NCBI RefSeq assembly: GCF_018129085.1
Contig: NZ_JAAGBB010000013.1
Coordinates: forward strand, 96,615 to 160,614
DNA from: Plastoroseomonas hellenica
GTDB lineage: Bacteria > Pseudomonadota > Alphaproteobacteria > Acetobacterales > Acetobacteraceae
Length of the DNA stretch: 64,000 bases
Reading direction: 5' to 3'
Under the pieces are notes generated by a model. The model ran no database searches. It had not been told where the DNA came from and saw nothing but the letters and a program-made list of their open reading frames with translations. Made by a program: the position numbers and the translations under genes. How positions within the stretch are numbered: the stretch's first letter is position 1; the number at the start of each line of letters is the position of its first letter. Positions 42,557-51,043 of the stretch are shown piece after piece.

Positions 42557-43354
42557 TCAGCTCTGCCGCTTGCGGGGTGGCGGCGATGCCGGCGCAGCCG
42601 TCGCGCCTTCCTCCATGCGGCGCAGCAGCGCGACCAGGCCGGCGCCGCCCTCGACCGTATCGGCGATGACGGCTGCGCGCGTCGCCGCCGCATCCCGCGC
42701 GCGCAGCCCGTCGAGAATGTCGAGGTGCCGGTGCCGCCCGGGATAGGTCGGTCGCGCATGCGGGTAGAGGTGGTTCAGCATCGGCCCGTTGCGCAGCCAG
42801 ATCCCCTCGATCACCCCCAGCAGCTCCGGCATCGCCGCCGCCCGATAGAGGCCGTGGTGGAAGCGCCAATTGGCGCCGATTGCGACTGGCGCATCCCCCG
42901 CCGTCTCGGCCCGCACCAGCTCGGCATGGGCGCGCTCCAGCGCGCGGATGCCGGCTTCGGTGATGCGCGTCGCGGCGGCGGCGGCTGCCATGCTTTCCAG
43001 CGCCATGCGCACCTCGCGCAGCTCCAGATATTGCGCCAGCGTCAGCCCGGCGACGGTGATGGCGCGCGCCTGCTCCATTCGCAGCGCGCGTTCCCGCACC
43101 AGTTGCATCACCGCTTCCCGCACCGGCGTTTCCGAGACGCTGAGCGACTGCGCCAGGTCGCGGATCTTCAGGCGCTGCCCAGGCCGCATCCGGCCTTCCA
43201 TCAGCGCGTTGCGCAGCTCGGCATAGACGCGGCCGGTGAAGTTCTCGCGTCCGATCGGGGTGAGGAAGCCGAAGCTGCCGCCGTCCCCCGGGGCGGAGCG
43301 GGAGGGGCCGCGGGCGGGACGGGGCCTTCTGGGCGGGTGATCCATGCGCACCAT
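42557..43354 (-). CDS. GntR-family regulator (FadR/FCD type)
   Basis: A 265-residue regulator from the ATG at 43354 (262 from 43345). The winged HTH is at about residues 35-100 (FTGRVYAELRNALMEGRMRPGQRLKIRDLAQSLSVSETPVREAVMQLVRERAL), and the C-terminal FCD helical domain carries the metal-binding pattern (LELREVRMALES, then GANWRFHHGLYRAA, then RHRHLDILDGLRARDAAATRAAV). No ribosome binding site precedes either start, so the message may be leaderless. The GATATATC dyad ends 8 bp after the start codon position upstream side, so it probably represses itself. Confidence 0.9.
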   Translation of the reverse strand: MVRMDHPPRRPRPARGPSRSAPGDGGSFGFLTPIGRENFTGRVYAELRNALMEGRMRPGQRLKIRDLAQSLSVSETPVREAVMQLVRERALRMEQARAITVAGLTLAQYLELREVRMALESMAAAAAATRITEAGIRALERAHAELVRAETAGDAPVAIGANWRFHHGLYRAAAMPELLGVIEGIWLRNGPMLNHLYPHARPTYPGRHRHLDILDGLRARDAAATRAAVIADTVEGGAGLVALLRRMEEGATAAPASPPPRKRQS

Positions 43355-43360
43355 GACTAT

Positions 43361-43372
43361 TTGATATATCGA
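43361..43372. promoter_or_regulatory. GATATATC operator, site 3 (GntR / penicillin acylase promoters)
   Basis: TTGATATATCGA; its reverse complement TCGATATATCAA aligns with sites 1 and 2 over TCGATATATC. The palindrome is at 43363-43370, 8 bp upstream of the GntR start and 47 bp upstream of the acylase start. Confidence 0.6.
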
Positions 43373-43417
43373 CGGGCCGCACACCTCGGACCAGACTGCG
43401 GCCAACGCCCGCTTCAT

Positions 43418-45742
43418 ATGGGAACGCTCCGCATGCCGCCAGCATTCAGCGCCGAGACCCTCCGCGCCGCGGTCCCGCCGGTGTCGGGCGAGCGGCACCT
43501 GCCGGGGCTCGGCGCGTCGGTCACGGTGCTGCGGGACCGCTGGGGCATCCCCCATATCCGGGCGGAGGGATCGTCCATCGACGCCTTCCGAGCCCAGGGC
43601 TTCGTGCATGCCCAGGACCGGCTGTTCCAGATGGAGCTCAACCGCCGCCGCGCCTTGGGCCGCGCCGCCGAATGGCTCGGTCCGGCGGCGGCGGAGGGGG
43701 ATGTCCTGGCCCGGCGCCTAGGCGTCGAAGCAGCCAGCCGGCGGGATTGCGCGGCCCTCGGGCGCGACGCGCGCGCGATGGTCGACGCTTATGTCGCCGG
43801 GGTGAACGCCTTCATCGCGTCCGGCGCGCCCGATCCCGTGGAATACGGGCTGCTCGGCGCCGAGCCGGAGCCCTGGGAGGGTTGGCACTGCATCGCCGTC
43901 ATGCGCCGCCTCGGGCTGCTGATGGGCTCGGTCTGGTTCAAGCTCTGGCGCGCCGCGGCGCTGCCGCTGGTGGGCGCCGAGAACGCCGCCAAGCTGCGCT
44001 ACGACGACGGCGGGCGGGACCTGCTGCTGGTGCCGCCGGGCGTGGAGGCGGAGCGTTGGACGGCGATGCTCGCCGACCTCGCGCCGGGCATGGACGCACT
44101 GCTCGGCGCCGCGGATGGCGATGCGACCGGCGGCGGCAGCAACAACTGGGCGGTGGCGCCGGCGCGGAGCGCGACAGGGCGCCCGGTCCTGGCCGGCGAC
44201 CCGCACCGTGTCTTCGAGATCCCGAACATGTATGCGCAGGGCCATCTCGCCTGCGATGCCTTCGACGTGATCGGGCTGACCGTGCCCGGCGTGCCGGGTT
44301 TTCCGCACTTCGCGCATAACGGGCGCGTCGCCTGGTGCGTGACGCATGCCTTCGTCGACATCCACGACCTCTTCGTCGAGCGCCTGGACGCGACCGGCAC
44401 GCGCTGCGCCTTCCGCGACGAGTGGCGCCCGGTGCGGCGGCGCGAGGAGGAGGTCGCCATCCGCGGCGAGGCGCCGCGCCGTGTCGAGGTGCTGGAGACC
44501 GATCACGGCCCCATCATCGCGCAGGGCGAGGGCGGCATCGCGCTTGCGCTGCGCTCCGTGCAATTCGCCGAGACCGATCTCTCCTTCGACTGCCTGCCGC
44601 GCATGCTGCGCGCGGAGAGCGTCGCGGCGCTGTTCGAGGCGACGCGTGGCTGGGGATTGATCGACCACAACCTGGTCGCGGGCGACACCAGTGGCAGCAT
44701 CGGCCACCTCGTGCGTGCCCGCGTCCCGCGCCGGCCACGCAGTAATGGCTGGCTGCCGGTGCCCGGCTGGACCGGTGCGCATGAGTGGCAGGGCTGGATC
44801 CCGCATGAGGAGATGCCCTGCGTCATCGACCCGCCGGAAGGCCTGATCGTCACCGCCAACAACCGGGTCGCGGCGGATGGCGGCCCGGACTACCTCTGCA
44901 CGGATTGCCACCCGCCCTACCGCGCGCGCCGCATCCTCGATCGGCTGCGGTCGGAACCGGAGGCGCGCAGCGTCGACGGCGCCGCGGCGCTGCATGGCGA
45001 CACCCTCTCCGCCAATGCCCTGTTGTTCCAGGAGCGTCTCGCCGCATTGCCGGAGCCGGCCGATGCCGCGGCGGCATCCCTGCGGGCGCGCCTGCTCGCA
45101 TGGGATGGGCGCATGCAGGCCGTCAGCGAGGCAGCCACGGCCTATGTTGCCTTCCGCCGCGCCCTGACGGCGCTGCTCGCGGAGCGCAGCGGGCTCGGGG
45201 AGCTGGCGGGGCACCCCTTCCTCACCGTGGCGCCCGGCGTGGTGCCGCAGAACCAGCTCTGGTGGGCGCTGCCCACGCTGCTCCGCGCCGATGACACGAC
45301 GCTGCTGGGCGGCCTTCCCTGGGCGGAGGCGATGCAGGAAGCGCTGTCGCGCGCCGCCCAGCAGGACACGGCGCGCGCCTGGGGGGAAGCCCACAGGCCT
45401 CGCTTCGTGCATCCGCTCTCCGCATCTTTGCCCGATGCGGCGCCCTTGCTCGATCCTGTTGGGCGGGCCATCGGCGGCGACACGGATACGGTGCTGGCCA
45501 ATGGCCTGCTCTCAGCCTCCGGCCCGGCCGCGACCTATGGCGCGCTCGCGCGCTATGTCTTCGATATCGGGAACTGGGAGAATTCCCGCTGGGTCGTGTT
45601 CCACGGCGCTTCCGGTCATCCCGGCAGCGCGCATTACGCGGACCAGCACCCGGATTGGGCGGAGGCGCGGATGGTGCCGATGACCTACGCCTGGGACATT
45701 CTGGCCGGCGCGGCAGAGGCACAGCAGATCCTGCGGCCCTGA
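43418..45742 (+). CDS. Penicillin acylase family Ntn-hydrolase
   Basis: A 774-residue acylase precursor. Autocleavage is expected before Ser241 in GGGSNNWAVAP, giving an alpha chain, spacer and a ~534-residue beta chain with an N-terminal catalytic serine. The alpha part has VTVLRDRWGIPHIRAEG and GFVHAQDRLFQMELNRRRALGRAAE, and later parts have DHNLVAGDTSGSIGHLV. No signal peptide is visible at MGTLRMPPAF, so it may act in the cytosol, unlike classic penicillin G acylase. ATG at 43418 or 43433. It should cleave an N-acyl amide; natural substrates may include acyl-homoserine lactones. Confidence 0.92.
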   Translation: MGTLRMPPAFSAETLRAAVPPVSGERHLPGLGASVTVLRDRWGIPHIRAEGSSIDAFRAQGFVHAQDRLFQMELNRRRALGRAAEWLGPAAAEGDVLARRLGVEAASRRDCAALGRDARAMVDAYVAGVNAFIASGAPDPVEYGLLGAEPEPWEGWHCIAVMRRLGLLMGSVWFKLWRAAALPLVGAENAAKLRYDDGGRDLLLVPPGVEAERWTAMLADLAPGMDALLGAADGDATGGGSNNWAVAPARSATGRPVLAGDPHRVFEIPNMYAQGHLACDAFDVIGLTVPGVPGFPHFAHNGRVAWCVTHAFVDIHDLFVERLDATGTRCAFRDEWRPVRRREEEVAIRGEAPRRVEVLETDHGPIIAQGEGGIALALRSVQFAETDLSFDCLPRMLRAESVAALFEATRGWGLIDHNLVAGDTSGSIGHLVRARVPRRPRSNGWLPVPGWTGAHEWQGWIPHEEMPCVIDPPEGLIVTANNRVAADGGPDYLCTDCHPPYRARRILDRLRSEPEARSVDGAAALHGDTLSANALLFQERLAALPEPADAAAASLRARLLAWDGRMQAVSEAATAYVAFRRALTALLAERSGLGELAGHPFLTVAPGVVPQNQLWWALPTLLRADDTTLLGGLPWAEAMQEALSRAAQQDTARAWGEAHRPRFVHPLSASLPDAAPLLDPVGRAIGGDTDTVLANGLLSASGPAATYGALARYVFDIGNWENSRWVVFHGASGHPGSAHYADQHPDWAEARMVPMTYAWDILAGAAEAQQILRP

Positions 45743-45764
45743 CGCGCCGGAAAGCGCTGGCGGA

Positions 45765-46343
45765 TCAGCGGGCCAGCCAGTCGGCCGTGCGCGTCGTGTG
45801 CCGGCCTTCGGCGAATTCCTCGATCATCTTGGCGCAGAAGGCCGGCAGGTCATCCGGGTTCCGGCTGGTGACCAGGCCATTATCCACCACGACCTCCTGG
45901 TCCACGACCTCGGCGCCGGCGTTGCGGAGATCGGTGCGGATACTGGCATAGCTGGTCATGCGCCGGCCTTCGGCGACGCCCGCATCGATCAGGACCCAGG
46001 GGGCGTGGCAGATGGCGGCGACCGGCTTGCCGGTGTCGAAGAAGGCGCGGACGAAGCGCAGCGCGTCCTTGTTGGTGCGCAGGCTGTCGGGATTATGCGC
46101 GCCGCCGGGCAGCACCAGCCCGTCATAGGATGCCGCATCGGCCGACTGCACGGGGCGATCGACCTTGACGGTATCGCCCTTGTCGAAGTGGCGGAAGCCG
46201 GTGATCTGCCCCGTCTTCGGCGCCACGATCTCCACCTTCGCGCCGGCCTTCCGCAGCGCCTTCACCGGCTCGGTCAGTTCCACCTGCTCGAAACCGTCGG
46301 TCGCCAGAACCGCGATCGTCTTGCCGCTCAATTGCTCGGCCAT
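45765..46343 (-). CDS. DJ-1/PfpI family protein (YhbO/PfpI type)
   Basis: A 192-residue protein of the PfpI branch. The nucleophilic Cys sits in AAICHAPWVLIDAG, and KTIAVLATDGFEQVELTEPVKALRKAGAKVEIVAPKTGQI is the N-terminal half-barrel. These are described as proteases or glyoxalase/deglycase-like stress proteins; the biochemical role is debated. The ATG at 46343 begins MAEQLSGKTIAV. It stands alone between the acylase gene (convergent) and the ABC receptor gene. Confidence 0.9.
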   Translation of the reverse strand: MAEQLSGKTIAVLATDGFEQVELTEPVKALRKAGAKVEIVAPKTGQITGFRHFDKGDTVKVDRPVQSADAASYDGLVLPGGAHNPDSLRTNKDALRFVRAFFDTGKPVAAICHAPWVLIDAGVAEGRRMTSYASIRTDLRNAGAEVVDQEVVVDNGLVTSRNPDDLPAFCAKMIEEFAEGRHTTRTADWLAR

Positions 46344-46437
46344 GCGTGTGCTCCCTCGCTGCCAGGTGATGAGGGAAAACGCTTGGCCGGAGCGGTGGTT
46401 CCGACACCCCGGCGTGAGCCGGTCCGCATCCGGCGGC

Positions 46438-47454
46438 TCAGGCCGTCGGCATGCGAATTGCGGTGTCGAGGAAGCGGTTGGTGAAGGCCTGGCTGGCCTC
46501 CATCGGCCGCACATCCTCGAAATAGGTGCGCAGCAATTCGTAATCAGCGGCGACGCGCTCCGGCTTGAAGGCGCCGAGCGCCACGCTGGTCGTCGTGGGA
46601 TCGCGCATCAGCTCCAGGATGCGCTTCCATTGATCGCGCTGATTGGCCTCGTCGAGGCCGGAGACCGCGGCCATCAGCGCCCTGAGGCCGGGCGTGATAT
46701 CGGCGACGCAGGCGGCGAAGGCGCGCTGCGAGACGCGCACGAAACTCTCAACCATCTGCGGCTTCGCCGCCAGCACGTCGTCATTGACGATGACGGAATT
46801 GCCGTAGGGGTTGAGGTCGATGTCGCGCCAGGCGACGAAGCCGAGATCCTCGCCGAACTCGCGCAGCTTCAGGTCGTGCTCATTGTAGAAGTCGCTGGTG
46901 ATGTCTATGGCGCGGCTGCGCAACGCCTGGATCTTGGCCTGCGGGCTGATGTTGACGAAGCGCACCGTCGCCGGGTCGATGCCGACCTTGCGAGCGAAGG
47001 CCGGCCACATCACGCGGGAAGCATCGCCCGGCGGATTGCCGATCGAGCGTCCCGGAAAGTCCCGCGGGCCGGTGATGCCGCTGCTCTTCAGCCAATAGAA
47101 GCCCTGCGGCGAATTGGCGTAGACCACCATGACCGCGGTGACTTTCGCGCCGCGGCTGCGCGCCAGCATCGCGGTCGCCATGTCGGCGATGCCGAGCTGC
47201 GCGCCGCCGGCCGCGACACGCTGCGCGGAAGCGCCCGAGCCGCGCCCGGTCTCGATGGTCAGGTCGATGCCGGCGGCTTCGTACCAGCCCTGGGCCTTGG
47301 CGTAATAATACGCCGCATGATCCGCCGTCGGTGTCCAGTTCAGCACCAGGCTGACGCGTTCGCGCGTCTGGGCGCGGGCGGATGCCGCGAACGCGGCGCC
47401 CGCGAGCCCGCCCAGGAGCGTGCGGCGCGTCGCCGACATGCCCGTGATTGTCAT
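46438..47454 (-). CDS. NMT1/THI5-type ABC substrate-binding protein (nitrate/taurine/pyrimidine class)
   Basis: A 338-residue receptor with a Tat-like signal (ATRRTLLGGLAGAAFAASARAQ). The core SLVLNWTPTADHAAYYYAKAQGWYEAAGIDLTIETGRGSGASAQRVAAGGAQLGIADMA is the NMT1 pattern. The start at 47454 (MTITGMSATRR) is chosen to give the signal. It is divergent from the TetR gene and separated by a TetR-type operator. The matching permease (48320) and ATPase (52102) lie on the other side, so the three subunits likely form one importer. Confidence 0.9.
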   Translation of the reverse strand: MTITGMSATRRTLLGGLAGAAFAASARAQTRERVSLVLNWTPTADHAAYYYAKAQGWYEAAGIDLTIETGRGSGASAQRVAAGGAQLGIADMATAMLARSRGAKVTAVMVVYANSPQGFYWLKSSGITGPRDFPGRSIGNPPGDASRVMWPAFARKVGIDPATVRFVNISPQAKIQALRSRAIDITSDFYNEHDLKLREFGEDLGFVAWRDIDLNPYGNSVIVNDDVLAAKPQMVESFVRVSQRAFAACVADITPGLRALMAAVSGLDEANQRDQWKRILELMRDPTTTSVALGAFKPERVAADYELLRTYFEDVRPMEASQAFTNRFLDTAIRMPTA

Positions 47455-47548
47455 ACCCGGTCTCCTCTCCCGCTCGACGACCGCCATGCGTGCGATTTCC
47501 GTGCTGGTGCCCTGCTCTGCGGCCGCTGCCATGCGCACGGCATCCTAT

Positions 47549-47570
47549 CCAACCATTTGGTTGGTTGATA
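47549..47570. promoter_or_regulatory. TetR operator candidate 1
   Basis: CCAACC-ATTT-GGTTGG is a perfect dyad at 47549-47564, continuing as TTGATA. The right half TGGTTGGTTGA recurs exactly in candidate 2 at 48258-48268. It lies 10 bp upstream of the TetR start codon and about 95 bp upstream of the divergent receptor gene. Confidence 0.6.
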
Positions 47571-47579
47571 GAGTGAATC

Positions 47580-48242
47580 ATGGCGTCCGAATCCAGCCCC
47601 TCGTCCCCGGTTCCCGAACGCGTCCGCGGGCAGCGCGATCCCGAAGCGACGCAGCGCGCACTCCTCGCCGCTGCGGTCGCCGAATTCGCCGAGAAGGGCC
47701 TGGCCGGCGCCCGGGTGGATGAGATCGCGCGGCGCGCCAGCGTCAACAAGCAGCTCGTCTACCATCACTTCGGCAGCAAGGAGGAGCTGTACCGGGTCGC
47801 CCTGGAGCAGGTCTATGCCGGCATCCGCGCCCAGGAACAGGCGCTGCAACTTGGCGATCTGCCACCGCTGATGGCGATGGAGCGGCTGATCGGCTTCTCC
47901 TTCGACTACCTGGTGGAGCATCCGGAATTCGTGGCGCTGCTGAATGACGAGAACCGCCAGGGCGCACCCCATGTCCGTGGCTCGGGCCGGCTGCAGGAGA
48001 TGCAGTCGCCGCTGATCGCACTGCTCGGCCAGACGCTGGAGCGGGGCGGGCAGGACGGCGTGTTCCGCACCGACATGGATCCGGTCGACGTCTATATCTC
48101 GATCGCGGCACTTTCCTATTTCTACTTCTCCAACAACCGCACCCTGTCGGCGATCTTCGGGCGCGAACTCAGCTCCGCCCGCGCCGTCTCCGCACGGCGA
48201 CGGCATGTGATCGCCTTCGCGCTGGCGGCGCTGCGACCCTGA
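47580..48242 (+). CDS. TetR-family transcriptional regulator
   Basis: A 220-residue regulator. The N-terminal HTH is at about residues 22-70 (ATQRALLAAAVAEFAEKGLAGARVDEIARRASVNKQLVYHHFGSKEELYRVALEQVY), followed by a C-terminal ligand domain of the TetR_C_6/RutR-like kind (FDYLVEHPEFVALLNDENRQGAPHV). Similar regulators control pyrimidine or nucleobase degradation. The operators at 47549-47570 and 48252-48272 bracket the gene, so it likely controls itself, the receptor gene and the ABC operon. Confidence 0.9.
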   Translation: MASESSPSSPVPERVRGQRDPEATQRALLAAAVAEFAEKGLAGARVDEIARRASVNKQLVYHHFGSKEELYRVALEQVYAGIRAQEQALQLGDLPPLMAMERLIGFSFDYLVEHPEFVALLNDENRQGAPHVRGSGRLQEMQSPLIALLGQTLERGGQDGVFRTDMDPVDVYISIAALSYFYFSNNRTLSAIFGRELSSARAVSARRRHVIAFALAALRP

Positions 48243-48251
48243 GCAGAATCA

Positions 48252-48272
48252 GTCAACTGGTTGGTTGACATA
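48252..48272. promoter_or_regulatory. TetR operator candidate 2
   Basis: GTCAAC-TGGTTG-GTTGAC is a perfect dyad at 48252-48269. It contains TGGTTGGTTGA as in candidate 1. It lies 48 bp upstream of the ABC permease gene, in the right place to block its promoter. Confidence 0.6.
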
Positions 48273-48319
48273 TGTGATGGCAACTCCCTAAGCTCGAAAC
48301 CGACGGAACGAGGTGCGGG

Positions 48320-49141
48320 ATGGAGAGCGTCGCGGAGGATGCCGCCCTGGCGGGCCAGGCTGCCGCGGCCCAGCGCCGCGCCGAGCTGCGGCAGACCCTG
48401 CTGCACTGGCTCGCGGTCTTCGGCGTGCACGCGGCACTGGTGCTGGTCTGGCAGCTCGGGGTCCGCGCCGCAGCCTTGCCGGCGGTCGTGCTGCCGGCGC
48501 CCACCGACATCATCGCGACCCTGGCCCGCCCCAACTACGACTGGGCCGGCAACACCTGGGTCACCGCCATCGAGATCCTGGGCGGCTATCTGCTGTCGCT
48601 CGTGGCCGGCGTCGGGCTGGCGCTGCTCTTCTCCTGGTCGCGGCTGCTGACGCTCGCGCTCTTCCCGCTGCTGGTCACCCTGAACATGATCCCCAAGGTG
48701 GCACTCGGCCCGCTGGTGATCGTCTGGTTCAGCTACGGCATCGGCACCAACATGCTGATCACCTTCAGCCTCTGCTTCTTCCCGATCCTGCTGACCACGC
48801 TGCGCGGCCTGCGCGAGGTCGAGCCGGACCTGCTCGACCTGGTGCGGTCCCTGAAAGGCTCCCGCTGGGCGATGTTCCGCACCATCCAACTGCCGGGTTC
48901 GCTGCCCTACATCTTCTCCGGCATGAAAGTCGCCGCCATCCTCGCCGTCGCCGGCGCTGTGGTCGGCGAATTCATCGCCTCCGATCGCGGCCTCGCTTAC
49001 CTGATGATCCAGGTGCAGGCCTCGCTCGACACGGCAGCCATGTTCATGGCGGTGTTGCTGCTCACCCTCCTCGGCATCGCGCTCTATCTCGCCGTGCTGC
49101 TGCTGGAGCGGATCTTCGTTCCCAGAGATGCAAGGAAGTAG
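48320..49141 (+). CDS. ABC transporter permease (SsuC/TauC/NrtB type)
   Basis: A 273-residue inner-membrane protein with about six helices, including WLAVFGVHAALVLVWQLGV, ILGGYLLSLVAGVGLALLFSW and MAVLLLTLLGIALYLAVLLL. The EAA-type ATPase contact loop is VRSLKGSRWAMFRTIQLPGSLPYIFSGMK, and KVALGPLVIVWFSYGIG is typical of the class. It should pair with the NMT1 receptor and the ATPase at 52102. It is the first gene of the TetR-controlled operon; the next gene starts 3 nt after its stop. Confidence 0.92.
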   Translation: MESVAEDAALAGQAAAAQRRAELRQTLLHWLAVFGVHAALVLVWQLGVRAAALPAVVLPAPTDIIATLARPNYDWAGNTWVTAIEILGGYLLSLVAGVGLALLFSWSRLLTLALFPLLVTLNMIPKVALGPLVIVWFSYGIGTNMLITFSLCFFPILLTTLRGLREVEPDLLDLVRSLKGSRWAMFRTIQLPGSLPYIFSGMKVAAILAVAGAVVGEFIASDRGLAYLMIQVQASLDTAAMFMAVLLLTLLGIALYLAVLLLERIFVPRDARK

Positions 49142-49144
49142 CCG

Positions 49145-50197
49145 ATGACCGGCTCCACCGACTGGCTCGATGCTGCTGCCCTCCCCGAGCGCTTCGCCGA
49201 TGCGGAGGCGCTGGACCAGTTCCTGGCCCGGCCGAGCCGCGCTTTGGTCGAGGATCTGGCGGCGCTGGATGGCGACATCCTGGTGCTCGGTGTCGGCGGC
49301 AAGATGGGGCCGACGCTGGCGCGCCTCGCGCGCAACGCCGCACCGGGCAAGCGGGTCTTCGGCGTGGCCCGCTTCAGCGAGCCCGGCCTGAAGGAGACGC
49401 TCACGCGCCATGGCGTCGAGACCATCGCCTGCGACCTCCTGGACCGCGACGCGATCGCTGCGCTGCCGCAGGCTGCCAATGTCATCCTAATGGCCGGCCG
49501 CAAGTTCGGCGCGCAAGGTGACCAGCCATTGACCTGGGCGATGAACGTCCATGTCCCTGCCTTGGTCGCGGAGGCGTTCCGGGCGTCGCGGATCGTCACC
49601 TTCTCGACCGGCTGCGTCTATCCCTTCGTGCCGGTCTCCGGCCAGGGCTCGACCGAGGACAGCCCGCTGACGCCGCCCGGCGAATACGCGAATTCCTGCA
49701 TCGGGCGGGAGCGGATGATGAGCCATTTCTCCGCCCGGCACGGCACGCCCGGGCGCCTGTTCCGGCTGAACTACGCGATCGACCTGCGCTACGGCGTGCT
49801 GTTCGACATCGCCCGCGCGGTGCGCGACGGCGACCCCGTCGACGTCACCATGGGCCATGTCAACGTCATCTGGCAGGGCGATGCCAATGCCCAGGCGCTG
49901 CGCTGCCTGCGCCAGGCGACGGTGCCGGCATCGCCGCTCAACGTCACCGGGCCGGAGACCATCTCGGTCCGCTGGCTGGCGCAGGTCTTCGGCCAGCGCC
50001 TGGGCCGTGCCCCCGTGCTGACGGGGGAGGAGGCGCCGACCGCCTGGTTGAACAACGCGACCCAGGCGGCCGGCCTCTTTGGCTATCCCGTGGTGCCGCT
50101 GGCGCGGATGATCGACTGGGTGGCGGATTGGGTGGCGCGCGCCCAGCCGAGCTACGGCAAGCCTACGCATTTCGAGGTGCGGGATGGCGCTTACTGA
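49145..50197 (+). CDS. NAD-dependent epimerase/dehydratase-like extended SDR
   Basis: A 350-residue extended-SDR protein. The cofactor loop [19 protein letters not shown] is at residues 45-63, and FSTGCVYPF supplies the Ser/Thr position. The catalytic YxxxK reads Tyr181-AN-S-Cys185 ([13 protein letters not shown]), so the lysine is replaced by Cys. The fold is kept but the classical proton relay is missing; it may have a different reaction. It starts 3 nt after the permease stop and overlaps the acetyltransferase by 14 bp. It probably acts on the imported compound. Confidence 0.82.
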   Translation: MTGSTDWLDAAALPERFADAEALDQFLARPSRALVEDLAALDGDILVLGVGGKMGPTLARLARNAAPGKRVFGVARFSEPGLKETLTRHGVETIACDLLDRDAIAALPQAANVILMAGRKFGAQGDQPLTWAMNVHVPALVAEAFRASRIVTFSTGCVYPFVPVSGQGSTEDSPLTPPGEYANSCIGRERMMSHFSARHGTPGRLFRLNYAIDLRYGVLFDIARAVRDGDPVDVTMGHVNVIWQGDANAQALRCLRQATVPASPLNVTGPETISVRWLAQVFGQRLGRAPVLTGEEAPTAWLNNATQAAGLFGYPVVPLARMIDWVADWVARAQPSYGKPTHFEVRDGAY

Positions 50198-51023
50198 CGT
50201 CCTCACGCCACATCGCCTGGACGCGGCGGCGCTGCCCGCCGCACTCGCCCTGTCGGCCGAGGCCGGCTGGAACCAGGTGACGGAGGATTGGCGCATCTTC
50301 CTCGACCACGGCGCCATGCATGGCGTTTCGGATGCCGGCCGCCTGCTCGGCACCGCAGCGATCCTGCCCTATAGCGGCTTCGGCTGGGTCAGCATGGTGC
50401 TGGTGACCGCGGCCGCGCGTGGACGGGGCGCCGGCACCCTGCTGCTGCGCCACGCCATCGCGGCGCTGACGGCGACGGACCAGGTGCCGGCGCTGGACGC
50501 GACGCCGGCCGGGGAGCGCATCTACCACCCGCTTGGCTTCCGGCCGGTCCTTTCTCTGATGCGCTGGCGCGGCGAAGCCGCCGGCGCGATATCATCGGCG
50601 GAGGATCTCCGGCCGGTCGGCGCGGATGATCTCCCGACCATCACGGCGCTCGACGCGGCTGCCTTCGGCGCTGCCCGCAGCGAGATTCTGACCAGCCTGT
50701 GGCGGCGCGCACCCGCACCGGCGGTGATGCTGGCCGGCGGCGACGGCTTCGTGCTGGCGCGGCCCGGGCGTCAAGCCATGCAGATCGGCCCGCTGGTCGC
50801 ACCGGATGAGGTCACGGCACGGCGTCTGTTGGCCGCGGCACTCGCTCGCGTCTCCGGACCGGTGCTGGTCGATCTGCCGACGCGGTGGGAAGGCCTGGCG
50901 CGTCTGCTGCAGGACAACGGCTTCCGGCAGGAACGGCCCTTCCTGCGCATGGCGCTGGAACGGCGGGAGGCATTCGGCGATCCTGATCGCCTCTTCGCCG
51001 TGGCGGGGCCGGAACTCGGTTGA
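50184..51023 (+). CDS. GNAT-family N-acetyltransferase
   Basis: A 279-residue protein with two GNAT-like halves. The first has the acetyl-CoA loop pattern [24 protein letters not shown] (about residues 70-95) and [13 protein letters not shown]; the second (about 140-265) is weaker ([17 protein letters not shown], then [18 protein letters not shown]). It resembles the two-domain Eis-like/YitF-type arrangement. It should acetylate an amine, perhaps the imported substrate or an intermediate. The ATG at 50184 lies inside the epimerase gene, so translation is coupled. Confidence 0.85.
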   Translation: MALTDVLTPHRLDAAALPAALALSAEAGWNQVTEDWRIFLDHGAMHGVSDAGRLLGTAAILPYSGFGWVSMVLVTAAARGRGAGTLLLRHAIAALTATDQVPALDATPAGERIYHPLGFRPVLSLMRWRGEAAGAISSAEDLRPVGADDLPTITALDAAAFGAARSEILTSLWRRAPAPAVMLAGGDGFVLARPGRQAMQIGPLVAPDEVTARRLLAAALARVSGPVLVDLPTRWEGLARLLQDNGFRQERPFLRMALERREAFGDPDRLFAVAGPELG

Positions 51024-51043
51024 CGAGAGGAGACGAAGGCTCG

